A DNA stretch of 11,382 nucleotides from an uncultured Clostridia bacterium (GTDB taxonomy: Bacteria; Bacillota; Clostridia; Christensenellales; Borkfalkiaceae): NCBI GenBank assembly GCA_944372565.1, contig CALVZR010000167.1, forward strand, positions 1 through 11,382. Reading direction: 5' to 3'. The notes under the pieces are model-generated. The model searched no databases, had not been told where the DNA came from, and saw only the letters and a program-made list of their open reading frames with translations. Position 1 is the first letter of the stretch. The number at the start of each line of letters is the position of its first letter. Below, piece after piece: positions 5,261 to 11,382 of this stretch. The position numbers were made by a program, and so were the translations under genes.

Positions 5261-7298
5261 TTTTTGCGGCTTGAAGATCGCCGCGGAAGGGGAAAAAGCG
5301 CACGCTTTTTTGTTTGAAGAGAGCGGGGCGAGGTTGGGCGTGACGGACGTGCGCACGGCGGGCGCGGACGTGGAGGAGCAGGACGTTACCCTGCAGATCG
5401 GTTCGGGCGCCTCGCGCGCGCTGAAAACCGTGCAGGCCGATTTCGGCGCGGCGCGCGCGGAGATCGTGCAGGAGGGCGGCGGACTGCGCGTGCGCACGGT
5501 GTTTGAAAAACGCGGCGGGGGCGCGGGCGTTTACAGCGAAGTAACCAATCTTTCGGAAGAACCCGTAACGCTGGAAAACGCAGCGGCCGTGGTGTTTTCC
5601 GCGATAGACGCGTCCTGCGGGCGGGACGAGCTTTTTTTATACCGCTTTTACAACAGCCATCACGCGGAATGCCAGCCGCGGCGGCTGAGTCTGGACGATC
5701 TCGGCCTGTTCGGCACGGGGCACCGCACGTATCGGCGGGTGATCGGCATCAACGCGGGCAGCTGGACGAGCAAGGCCGAACTGCCGCAGATCATTTTGGA
5801 AAACGCCGCGGCGGGCAGGTTCGCCATGCTGCAGATCGAATCGTGCGGGGCGTGGTACTGGGAAATCGGCGAAGATGCGGACGCGAGGCTGTATCTCACC
5901 CTGAGCGGGGGCAATTTCCAGCACACCGCCTGGAAAAAAGTTTTGCAAAAAGGGGAGAGTTACAAAACGCCCCGCGTGGGCGTGTGCACGGCCGGTTCTT
6001 TGAACGGCGTGCTCGCCGCGATGACGGAATACCGCCGCGCGATCAAGCGCGATTTTCCTGCGGATGAAAACCTTCCCGCGGTGTTCAACGAGTATATGCA
6101 CCTTTCCTGGGATTCTCCCGAGGAGGCGCGCACGCGGGCGCTCGCGCCCGTCGCAAAGCGGGCGGGGGCGGATATTTACGTCATCGACTGCGGCTGGCAC
6201 GACGAGGTGCCCGGCAACGTCATCTACGGCTATGTGGGGAACTGGAAGGAGAGCGCGGCGCGCTTCCCGCACGGCGTACGGGCGATTACCGACTATATCC
6301 GCGCGTGCGGGATGAAGGCGGGGCTGTGGATCGAGCCGGAGGTCGCGGGAAAACTGAGCGGCGTAAAATATCCCGAGGAGGCGTATATCCGCCGCAACGG
6401 CGCGCGCGTTTGCGCTTCGGGCAGATATTTCCTCGATTTCCGCCACCCCGCGGTGAAGGAGGCGATGAGCGCGGCGATCTCCCGCATGGTAAAAGAATAC
6501 GGCGCGGATTATATCAAAATCGACTGCAATCAGGACAGCGGCGCGGGAACGGAAATCAACTCCCTTTCCGCGGGCGACGGGCTGGAAAAAACGAGCGCGG
6601 CGTTTTTCGAATGGCTCAAAGGCGAGCGGAAAAAGTACCCGCACGTCATCTTTGAATCGTGCGCGAGCGGCGGGCAGCGGATGGACTGGAAATCGCTTTC
6701 GGAAAGCACGGTGGTTTCCACGTCCGACCAGGTGGATTACAAAAAATACCCGTTCATCGCGGCGAATATCCTCTCCGCCGTGCTCCCCGAACAGGCGGGG
6801 GTGTGGTCCTATCCTTACGTGCCTTCGCCGCCCGAAGGGGAGGCGGGCGTCAATGCGGATTCCACCGTTTCAAATATGGTGAACGGCATCCTCGGCAGGC
6901 TGCACCTCGCCTCCGATCTTTCCAAGCTCGGCGAAACGTGTTTCGCGCTCGTGCGCGAAGGGGTGGAATACGGCAAATCGCTCGCCCCGTTCAAAAAGAA
7001 GGCGGTTCCGTATCTGCCGCTCGGCTTTACGAAATTCGGCGCGAAAACGGTGGCGGCGGGGCTGACGGACGGGGAAAAACTCGTGCTCGCCGTGTGGGAT
7101 ACGGGGCGGAACGGGGAAGCGAACATTCCCCTGCCGCAGGGCGCGCAAAGCGTTTCGGTCGGCTATCCCAAGGGAAAATACGCGCCCGAATGTTCGCTCA
7201 GCGGAAATTTTTTACAGGTAAAATTCGGAGAAACGCACGCGGCGGCGGTGGAGATCGCGCTTTCCTGCGCGAAGGGGAAAGGCGGCTCTGCAAAATAA
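5250..7298 (+). CDS. GH36-like alpha-galactosidase
   Basis: A 682-residue protein, near the usual ~700 of GH36. An N-terminal beta-sandwich (to about residue 260) is followed by a TIM barrel: IDCGWHDEV at 312-320, GLWIEPE at 358-364, YIKIDCN with the expected nucleophile D425 (the KWD-N position of GH36), the SCASGG block near 468-473, and TSDQVD with the expected acid/base D493. GH36 enzymes cleave terminal alpha-galactose (raffinose-type sugars, galactomannan side chains) or sometimes alpha-GalNAc by a retaining mechanism. No signal peptide is seen, so transported oligosaccharides are the likely substrate. AAAGGAG sits just before the ATG, which overlaps the GH78 stop, so the two are cotranscribed and probably act in one pathway. 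Confidence 0.87.
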   Translation: MTHDFCGLKIAAEGEKAHAFLFEESGARLGVTDVRTAGADVEEQDVTLQIGSGASRALKTVQADFGAARAEIVQEGGGLRVRTVFEKRGGGAGVYSEVTNLSEEPVTLENAAAVVFSAIDASCGRDELFLYRFYNSHHAECQPRRLSLDDLGLFGTGHRTYRRVIGINAGSWTSKAELPQIILENAAAGRFAMLQIESCGAWYWEIGEDADARLYLTLSGGNFQHTAWKKVLQKGESYKTPRVGVCTAGSLNGVLAAMTEYRRAIKRDFPADENLPAVFNEYMHLSWDSPEEARTRALAPVAKRAGADIYVIDCGWHDEVPGNVIYGYVGNWKESAARFPHGVRAITDYIRACGMKAGLWIEPEVAGKLSGVKYPEEAYIRRNGARVCASGRYFLDFRHPAVKEAMSAAISRMVKEYGADYIKIDCNQDSGAGTEINSLSAGDGLEKTSAAFFEWLKGERKKYPHVIFESCASGGQRMDWKSLSESTVVSTSDQVDYKKYPFIAANILSAVLPEQAGVWSYPYVPSPPEGEAGVNADSTVSNMVNGILGRLHLASDLSKLGETCFALVREGVEYGKSLAPFKKKAVPYLPLGFTKFGAKTVAAGLTDGEKLVLAVWDTGRNGEANIPLPQGAQSVSVGYPKGKYAPECSLSGNFLQVKFGETHAAAVEIALSCAKGKGGSAK

Positions 7299-7308
7299 TG
7301 CAGTTTTT
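7288..7308 (+). terminator. weak terminator at the end of the GH36 gene
   Basis: CTGCA/TGCAG with a 6-nt loop that contains the TAA stop, followed by five T. The 5-bp stem is short, so partial read-through into the next gene is likely. Confidence 0.35.
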
Positions 7309-7322
7309 CCGCAAAAAAACCG

Positions 7323-7351
7323 TTTCTTCTTCGGCAAATGCGGTGTATAAT
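7323..7351 (+). promoter_or_regulatory. promoter of the UroD-like gene
   Basis: A perfect TATAAT (7346-7351) stands 17 bases after a poor -35 (TTTCTT, 7323-7328). The weak -35 suggests low basal activity or a need for an activator. The leader then carries a 6-bp hairpin, AACGCC/GGCGTT (7362-7379), directly before the ribosome site GGAGG (7381-7385). Confidence 0.6.
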
Positions 7352-7389
7352 GAAAAGAAAAAACGCCTTTACCGGCGTTCGGAGGACAG

Positions 7390-8502
7390 ATGACAAACAG
7401 AGAACGCTTTTATAATCTCCTGCATTTCAAGGCGGTGGACAGGCTGCCCGCCGTGCATTTCGGCTATTGGAGAGAACTCTTGTACGAATGGGCGGAGCAG
7501 GGGCACATTTCCCGCGAACTCGCCGAACGCTGGGACGACGGCAACGCCGCCGAGGCGGAACTCGATAAACTGCTGGGCTGGGATTTCAACTATTTCCGCA
7601 CGACGGGGCCGAACAACCACCTGCTGCCCGCGTTTGAGCCCAAGGTGCTCGAACGCCTGCCGGACGGGTTTCTGCGCGTGCAGAACGGGGACGGTATCAT
7701 CGAGCGCATCCGCGAGGGCGTGGAGTCCATTCCCGCGGAGGACGATTATCTTCTGAAAGACCGCGAGGCGTTTGAAACGCTGTACAAGCCGAAAATGCTT
7801 TTCAGCGAGGCGCGCGTGGATAAGGAAAAGATCTTAAAAGACGCCGCCGCCCGCCCCGATCTGCCCATCGGGCTGGATCTCGGCAGCGTGTTCGGCAAAA
7901 TCAGGAATATGCTTTCGGTGGTGGGAATGTCTTATATGATGTGCGACGATTACGATCTGCTCGCCGAAATCGTGGATACGTATGCCGAAATGCAGTACCG
8001 CTGTGCGGAAGAGGCGCTCAAAACGGGCGCGAAGTTCGATTTCGCGCACTATTGGGAAGATATCTGTTTCAACAACGGCCCGCTGCTCGCGCCGTCGATG
8101 TTCGAGGAACTTTGCGCCAAACATTATAAAAAGCGCAACGAACTGTGCACGAAATACGGCATAGACGTGATTTCGCTCGACTGCGACGGCGTTACCGAAA
8201 AACTGCTGCCCGTCTGGTTTGAAAACGGCGTGAACACGATGTTCCCCATCGAGATCGGCACCTGGGGCGACCAGTTCGGCCCCGCGCGGCAGAAATTCGG
8301 TAAGGGAATGCTGGGCGTGGGCGGTATGGATAAAACGGCGTTCCGCAAGGATAAAGCCGCCGTGGATGAGGAAATCGGGCGTATGAAACGGCTCGCCGCG
8401 GAAGGGGGCTTCATTCCCTGCCCCGATCACCGCCTGATGCCCGGTTCCAAATGGGAACTCGTGCAGTATTACGCGGAAGAGATCAAGAAGATTAAAATTT
8501 AA
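7390..8502 (+). CDS. uroporphyrinogen decarboxylase-fold protein (not HemE)
   Basis: A 370-residue soluble protein of the URO-D/methyltransferase superfamily. It opens with TNRERFYNLLHFKAVDRLP, the family's usual start (R-E-R, then F-x-x-V-D-R-x-P). Later blocks are ISLDCDG (C265, D266), GVNTMFPIEIG, MLGVGGMDK and the C-terminal FIPCPDHRLMPG (C344, H347). The HemE signature with RQAGR is absent, so haem synthesis is unlikely. Relatives include corrinoid-linked methyltransferases such as MtaA/CmuA, which use His and Cys zinc ligands; here the mid-protein His is replaced by LDCDG, so that activity is doubtful. It follows the glycosidases with its own promoter and a strong ribosome site. The function is unknown; a role with sugar-derived or methylated substrates is only a guess from context. 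Confidence 0.82.
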   Translation: MTNRERFYNLLHFKAVDRLPAVHFGYWRELLYEWAEQGHISRELAERWDDGNAAEAELDKLLGWDFNYFRTTGPNNHLLPAFEPKVLERLPDGFLRVQNGDGIIERIREGVESIPAEDDYLLKDREAFETLYKPKMLFSEARVDKEKILKDAAARPDLPIGLDLGSVFGKIRNMLSVVGMSYMMCDDYDLLAEIVDTYAEMQYRCAEEALKTGAKFDFAHYWEDICFNNGPLLAPSMFEELCAKHYKKRNELCTKYGIDVISLDCDGVTEKLLPVWFENGVNTMFPIEIGTWGDQFGPARQKFGKGMLGVGGMDKTAFRKDKAAVDEEIGRMKRLAAEGGFIPCPDHRLMPGSKWELVQYYAEEIKKIKI

Positions 8503-8515
8503 CCGGATACGGGAA

Positions 8516-8557
8516 AACGAGCGCGCGGCCGAAAGCCGCGCGCTCGTTGTTTTTTTT
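8516..8557. terminator. strong bidirectional terminator between convergent genes
   Basis: A perfect 14-bp GC-rich stem (AACGAGCGCGCGGC, 8516-8529, with 8535-8548) around loop CGAAA is followed by eight T on the plus strand (8550-8557) and by four T on the minus strand. It ends the UroD-like transcript and can also end the tetR transcript coming from the right. Confidence 0.93.
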
Positions 8558-8570
8558 CGGAGGAAAGCCG

Positions 8571-9044
8571 TCAGCATATTATTTTTATCAGGCAGTCCGT
8601 GATTTTTTCCGGGGGGACCGCAGAGGCGCACGCCTTTTCGTACGCGCCGTCGATGATCGCGCGCGCCGCGCCGCGTATATCTTCGGGGAAAAGCGGTTCG
8701 ATCTGCTCCCACAGCTTTTCGTGGCAGGAAAGCGTGTAGGTTCTGATCGCCTCGTTCAGGGCGTATTTATTGAAAATTTCCTCTTTTTTCATCAGAAACG
8801 ACTGCGAATAGACCGAAAGGATCTCAGAAAGCGGTCCTTTGCTTTCGAGGAGCGCGGCGATTTTCGCGGCGGCGTCGCCGTAAAATCTGCGATAGATGGC
8901 TACGGCAAGCTCCTCTTTGGTGCTGAAATATTTGTAAATGGTCTTTTTTGAAACTTTCAGTTCCCGCGCAAGCGAATCCAGCGAAAACCGCAGCCCTTCC
9001 GTTTGCAGACGTTTTACCGAAAGTTCGATGATGGCATCTTTCAT
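8571..9044 (-). CDS. TetR-family transcriptional regulator
   Basis: A 157-residue protein, shorter than the usual 180-210. The N-terminal helix-turn-helix is clear: FSLDSLARELKVSKKTIYKYF at about residues 20-40 followed by STKEEL. The helical ligand domain (residues 50-157) is not recognisable to a specific effector class and is compact. The ATG at 9044 is preceded by a good promoter but no Shine-Dalgarno sequence, which is unusual in this window. An inverted repeat covers the promoter and start codon, pointing to autorepression. There is no gene in the same operon and no divergent partner, so its target genes lie elsewhere or it only controls itself. It converges with the UroD-like gene. Confidence 0.9.
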   Translation of the reverse strand: MKDAIIELSVKRLQTEGLRFSLDSLARELKVSKKTIYKYFSTKEELAVAIYRRFYGDAAAKIAALLESKGPLSEILSVYSQSFLMKKEEIFNKYALNEAIRTYTLSCHEKLWEQIEPLFPEDIRGAARAIIDGAYEKACASAVPPEKITDCLIKIIC

Positions 9045-9081
9045 AATGGAAACAAAAAAATTTATTTATTGTTTCCATTAT
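9043..9081. promoter_or_regulatory. 13-bp inverted repeat over the tetR promoter and start codon
   Basis: ATAATGGAAACAA (9043-9055) and its exact reverse complement TTGTTTCCATTAT (9069-9081) are separated by 13 A/T bases. On the minus strand one half covers the -10 box and start point, and the other touches the ATG at 9044. This is a likely binding site for the TetR protein. Confidence 0.75.
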
Positions 9082-9105
9082 ATGCCTATTACAAAGCAAA
9101 GTCAA
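9077..9105 (-). promoter_or_regulatory. promoter of the tetR gene
   Basis: On the minus strand TTGACT (9100-9105), 17 bases, TATAAT (9077-9082). The start point near 9070 gives a leader of about 26 A/T-rich bases with no ribosome site. Confidence 0.88.
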
Positions 9106-9171
9106 CAAAAATCGGAAGTTTTTCCCAAACGCGGAAAAAGCGGCGGAGGAAAAGCGCTTTCGCGCACAGGT

Positions 9172-9213
9172 GCAACGCCGCGCCGTTTCAAAACGGCGCG
9201 GCGTTGCTTTTTT
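9172..9213 (+). terminator. very strong hairpin with plus-strand T tract
   Basis: GCAACGCCGCGCCGTTT (9172-9188) pairs perfectly with 9191-9207, followed by six T on the plus strand. On the minus strand, where the lipoprotein transcript ends ten bases before it, no T tract follows. It may still stop that transcript through sheer stem strength, or it serves an unseen plus-strand RNA. Confidence 0.7.
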
Positions 9214-9222
9214 CGTCCGGAT

Positions 9223-9879
9223 TTATTTTACAAATTCGATCTCGATGTTTCCGTTGTTGCAGTTTGCGGTGAACGATTTCGTTCCGCCCGGTTTGGATTC
9301 GGGCAGATTGCAGTCGCCCTTCTTATAGGTGCAGGAGATGGAAAAATCGTCCATACCGCCCAGAACCGAACCCGTAATATCCCCGTTTTTCGCCGTAAGG
9401 TCGATGGATTTCCCCACGTTCACGCGTTCGCAGACGATGCTGCCGCCGTTGGAATCTAGGCTCACGCTTTCCGTAAACGATAGCGCGGCGAGCCGGATAT
9501 TTTCGTTGGTGGTTTTTGCCGAAAAGGCGGCGACGGTATCGTTCGGCACGCTGATTTTGATTTTTCTGTATTCCGCCGACGGTTTGCCCCCGATATAATC
9601 CGTCCAGTTTTTGTTATAGACCAGGCGGACGGTAAGCTGACCGTTTTCGGGAACGATTTCGAGGTATTCCTTTTCGCCGTCGAAATATTCGATATGGATC
9701 TCATCGTCCTTGGAGGCGATGATTTCCAGCTCTCTGTCCTCAACTTCTATTGTAATTTTTTGGATTTCGCCGCCGCTTGCATAAGATTTTGCCGTAAACG
9801 TATCGTCGTTCGCGCATCCGGCAAGGGTGAAGAGAAACAAACCGGCAAGTACGCAGAAAAATACCGTTAATTTTTTCAT
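9223..9879 (-). CDS. DUF4097-like lipoprotein
   Basis: A 218-residue protein. The N-terminus is a lipoprotein signal: MKK, a hydrophobic stretch, and the lipobox LAGC with the lipidated Cys at residue 22. The mature part is rich in short beta strands with alternating patterns (TIEVEDRELEI, ENGQLTVRL, DLTAKNGDITGSV, FTANCNNGNIEIEFVK), the stacked beta repeats of the DUF4097 / putative adhesin family. Such proteins are membrane-anchored outside the cell and often sit next to regulators and envelope-stress genes; their molecular role is unclear. The ATG at 9879 is chosen because AGGAGG lies eight bases upstream; an in-frame ATG at 9909 has no such site. It is divergent from the MerR gene, which probably controls it. 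Confidence 0.82.
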   Translation of the reverse strand: MKKLTVFFCVLAGLFLFTLAGCANDDTFTAKSYASGGEIQKITIEVEDRELEIIASKDDEIHIEYFDGEKEYLEIVPENGQLTVRLVYNKNWTDYIGGKPSAEYRKIKISVPNDTVAAFSAKTTNENIRLAALSFTESVSLDSNGGSIVCERVNVGKSIDLTAKNGDITGSVLGGMDDFSISCTYKKGDCNLPESKPGGTKSFTANCNNGNIEIEFVK

Positions 9880-9887
9880 AATAAAAA

Positions 9888-9893
9888 CCTCCT
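9888..9893 (-). promoter_or_regulatory. ribosome binding site deciding the lipoprotein start
   Basis: AGGAGG on the minus strand, eight bases before the ATG at 9879, so the signal peptide begins at MKKLTVFF. Confidence 0.88.
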
Positions 9894-9902
9894 GAAATTG
9901 TT

Positions 9903-9931
9903 TTGACATCTGTAGTTTGCCCTGCTATAAT
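9903..9931 (+). promoter_or_regulatory. consensus promoter of the merR gene
   Basis: TTGACA (9903-9908), 17 bases, TATAAT (9926-9931), both perfect. The start point is near 9938. The -35 covers an in-frame TTG at 9903, so that cannot be the protein start. Confidence 0.92.
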
Positions 9932-9932
9932 A

Positions 9933-9963
9933 AGAATAAACCTTTGTGTAACACAAATGTCAA
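9933..9963 (-). promoter_or_regulatory. MerR-type promoter of the lipoprotein gene
   Basis: On the minus strand a perfect -35, TTGACA (9958-9963), is followed by a 19-base spacer and TATTCT (9933-9938). The long spacer filled by a palindrome is the hallmark of promoters activated by MerR-family proteins. A 17-base reading with TTTATT (9935-9940) is the alternative. Confidence 0.6.
9943..9957. promoter_or_regulatory. palindromic operator, probably for the MerR regulator
   Basis: TTTGTGTAACACAAA is a perfect 7+1+7 palindrome; matching bases continue outward to about 9940 and 9960 with one mismatch on each arm. It lies inside the lipoprotein promoter spacer and at about +6 to +20 of the merR transcript. 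Confidence 0.75.
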
Positions 9964-9980
9964 GGGGAATTTTAAAATTC

Positions 9981-10763
9981 ATGAAAGATTTTTTTTCGAT
10001 CAGCGAAACCGCAAAAATCGTGCAGATGACGAGCGAAACGCTGCGCCATTACGACAGGATCGGATTGGTAAAACCGTGTAAAGTGGATGAATGGACGGGC
10101 TATCGCTATTATTCGCCGCAGGAAATCGTTATCCTGAATACCGTCAAAGCGTTACAGTGTATGGATTTAAAATTATCGGAAATCAAGGAGATTCTGGCTT
10201 ACGACGATTTCAATAAAATTATCGATACTTTCAAACAAGCGGAGAAACGCGCCGATGAAAAAATTGCCGAGCTGAATCAAGCCAAAGCAAAAATCCGGCG
10301 GGCGCGGGCGTCTTATGAAAACGCGTTGAGGGGGGAACAGCAAAAAGACAGCATTTTCATAAAGCGGTATCCGCAGAGAGTGATTTTGTTATCGGAGTCG
10401 ATGGAAACGCCGACGTTGGATAATTTGTGGAATTATCACCGCCATTTTTACGATCAGATTCCCGACGGGCAGAAAAAAGATTTTTCGTTTGAAGATCTGG
10501 CGGGCATCTACGAAGAAAAGGGAGTGCGGCGGCTGTTTGCCGTATGCACGAAATATAAACCGATCGACGGCATTCAAATTCTGCCGCAGGGGAGATATTT
10601 ATGCGCCGACTGCACGGAAGAAAACCGCGGGCGGGTGACGGAAAATTTAATCCGCACGGCAAAGGAAACCTACCGTGCCTCGCCCGCTTTCACCGTGCAG
10701 GTCGTGGTGCTTTCGGGAATCCTGCAATGGAATTACCTGGCGCAGGTGCCGATTCCGGAATAA
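9981..10763 (+). CDS. MerR-family regulator with GyrI-like effector domain
   Basis: A 260-residue protein. Residues 1-70 are a typical MerR winged helix-turn-helix (FSISETAKIVQMTSETLRHY, then DRIGLVKP and TGYRYYSPQE). Residues about 75-125 are a Glu/Lys/Ala-rich dimerisation helix. Residues about 130-260 resemble the GyrI-like/BmrR-type ligand domain (FIKRYPQRVILLSE near its start, ILPQGRYLCAD later), which binds bulky, often cationic, compounds. Such proteins twist long-spacer promoters to activate them. The ATG at 9981 is preferred because the HTH starts there; AGGGG (9963-9967) is 13 bases upstream, rather far, with the self-complementary GAATTTTAAAATTC in between. An ATG at 9957 is a less likely alternative. 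The divergent lipoprotein is its likely target. Confidence 0.88.
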   Translation: MKDFFSISETAKIVQMTSETLRHYDRIGLVKPCKVDEWTGYRYYSPQEIVILNTVKALQCMDLKLSEIKEILAYDDFNKIIDTFKQAEKRADEKIAELNQAKAKIRRARASYENALRGEQQKDSIFIKRYPQRVILLSESMETPTLDNLWNYHRHFYDQIPDGQKKDFSFEDLAGIYEEKGVRRLFAVCTKYKPIDGIQILPQGRYLCADCTEENRGRVTENLIRTAKETYRASPAFTVQVVVLSGILQWNYLAQVPIPE

Positions 10764-10784
10764 ATATGATTTCGGTTAATACAA

Positions 10785-10812
10785 GGCGGGCGCTTCGTGT
10801 AAAGTGTCCGCC
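10785..10812 (+). terminator. weak terminator after the merR gene
   Basis: An 11-bp stem with two G-U pairs (10785-10795 with 10802-10812) and a 6-nt loop, followed only by GTTTG. It may partly uncouple merR from the sdpI-like gene. Confidence 0.4.
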
Positions 10813-10892
10813 GTTTGACATCATAGCTTACTGCAGCTCGATTTTGTGCTATTTTAAATACAGAATTTAATAAATATATGCGGAGGGGATAA

Positions 10893-11267
10893 ATGAATAT
10901 TTTCTTTTATATTATAAGCAGTTTTTTAGCGACGGCGCCGTTGATCGCGGGCATCTTATTAAAAATCTGCCCGCCTAAGAACATCAATAAGTTATACGGG
11001 TTCAGAACAAAATTGTCTGCGTCTTCTCAGGAGGCATGGGATTATTCGCAGAAAATCTGCGCAAACAGCTTATTGTTATATTCTATACCCGAATTATTGT
11101 TGTGGGGCGCAGTGCTTGCGCTTTCCGTAATTTATTTGCGCGGTTATGAATGGCTGCTGTTTGTAATCGGTTTCGTATTTGCGATGCTGAGTGTAATATG
11201 CGTTGCGGCAGCGACACATAAAAAAACGAGGAAATATCTAAGTGAAATAAACCGGGAAAATTGCTGA
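10893..11267 (+). CDS. SdpI-family small membrane protein
   Basis: A 124-residue protein with three predicted membrane helices (about 4-24, 60-80 and 86-107). Between helices one and two lies NINKLYGFRTKLSASSQEAW (residues 30-49), the conserved loop of the SdpI/YfhL family (N-x-x-x-G-x-R-T, then a Trp). B. subtilis SdpI protects against the SdpC toxin and senses it; most other members have no known role. A strong site, GGAGGGG, stands a few bases before the ATG. It follows merR by 129 bases; a TTGACA at 10815-10820 lacks a convincing -10, so cotranscription with merR through a weak hairpin is possible. Codon use is more AT-rich than in the glycosidase block. Confidence 0.8.
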   Translation: MNIFFYIISSFLATAPLIAGILLKICPPKNINKLYGFRTKLSASSQEAWDYSQKICANSLLLYSIPELLLWGAVLALSVIYLRGYEWLLFVIGFVFAMLSVICVAAATHKKTRKYLSEINRENC

Positions 11268-11291
11268 ATAAAGAGTTGTTGAAAAGGCAAG

Positions 11292-11333
11292 GCGCGGTGG
11301 GTGCGAACAGTTTGCCCGTGCGGGCAACCGCGC
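11292..11333 (+). other. structured region downstream of the sdpI-like gene
   Basis: TTGCCC-GTGC-GGGCAA (11312-11327) forms a hairpin stacked directly on an outer stem, GCGCGG (11292-11297) with CCGCGC (11328-11333), leaving a 14-nt bulge on the 5' side. No T tract follows at once. It may be part of the 3' end of the transcript or a small structured RNA. Confidence 0.4.
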
Positions 11334-11362
11334 GCGCGTGTTTTCATCACTTTGCAAAAACG

Positions 11363-11382
11363 GCACGGACGAAAGTCCGTGC
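11363..11382 (+). terminator. hairpin at the window end, probable terminator
   Basis: GCACGGAC-GAAA-GTCCGTGC is a perfect 8-bp stem with a GNRA loop ending at the last base. A T tract, if present, lies outside the window. Confidence 0.5.

Noticed and set aside
5637..6644. 335-codon minus-strand frame opposite the GH36 gene
   Set aside because: Arg/Ala/Val-rich antisense shadow over the catalytic domain of the GH36 gene, whose catalytic motifs are intact.
7390..8502. HemE (uroporphyrinogen decarboxylase of haem synthesis)
   Set aside because: The diagnostic RQAGR motif near the N-terminus is absent and no haem genes are nearby.
7834..8712. 292-codon minus-strand frame across the UroD-like end and tetR
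   Set aside because: It crosses a strong terminator and overlaps two real genes, with no recognisable domain.
10815..10845. Full promoter before the sdpI-like gene
   Set aside because: TTGACA is perfect, but at 16-19 bases the -10 candidates match at best three of six positions.

Overview
The window looks like chromosomal DNA of a low-G+C-type Gram-positive (Clostridia-like) anaerobe whose coding sequences are fairly GC-rich. The grounds are a SpoIVFA/SpoIVFB-like sporulation pair, strong AGGAGG-type ribosome sites, near-perfect TTGACA/TATAAT promoters, tRNA genes with encoded CCA ends, and a gut-type set of glycosidases. The exact order or family cannot be fixed from the sequence.

Layout. 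1-217: no complete gene; terminator hairpins, short direct repeats and a possible remnant of a recombinase tail. 218-432 (minus): tRNA-Met and tRNA-Glu from one consensus promoter. 433-950: a gene-free stretch with a degenerate, purine-rich repeat array (about 581-870) and a sigma-E-like promoter. 951-2563 (plus): overlapping spoIVFA- and spoIVFB-like genes, a membrane protease and its partner for mother-cell sporulation signalling. 2627-3166 (plus): a small nitroreductase with its own promoter. 3230-7298 (plus): two overlapping glycosidase genes, GH78-like (alpha-L-rhamnosidase type) and GH36-like (alpha-galactosidase type), followed at 7390-8502 by a uroporphyrinogen-decarboxylase-fold protein that is not HemE. 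8571-9044 (minus): a short TetR-type regulator that converges on the UroD-like gene at a shared strong terminator. 9223-9879 (minus): a DUF4097-like lipoprotein. 9981-10763 (plus): a MerR-type regulator divergent from the lipoprotein. 10893-11267 (plus): a small SdpI-family membrane protein. The right-hand block (from about 9,900) is visibly more AT-rich than the glycosidase block.

How they fit together. The two glycosidases and perhaps the UroD-like protein form a cytoplasmic sugar-processing module for plant or host glycans; none has a visible signal peptide and no transporter is present. The lipoprotein/MerR region carries the most interesting regulatory structure: two promoters face each other with their -10 boxes one base apart, and a 15-bp palindrome sits inside the 19-bp spacer of the lipoprotein promoter and just downstream of the merR start point. 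This is what a MerR activator/autorepressor switch would look like. The TetR gene has a 13-bp inverted repeat whose halves cover its -10 box and its start codon, suggesting autorepression.
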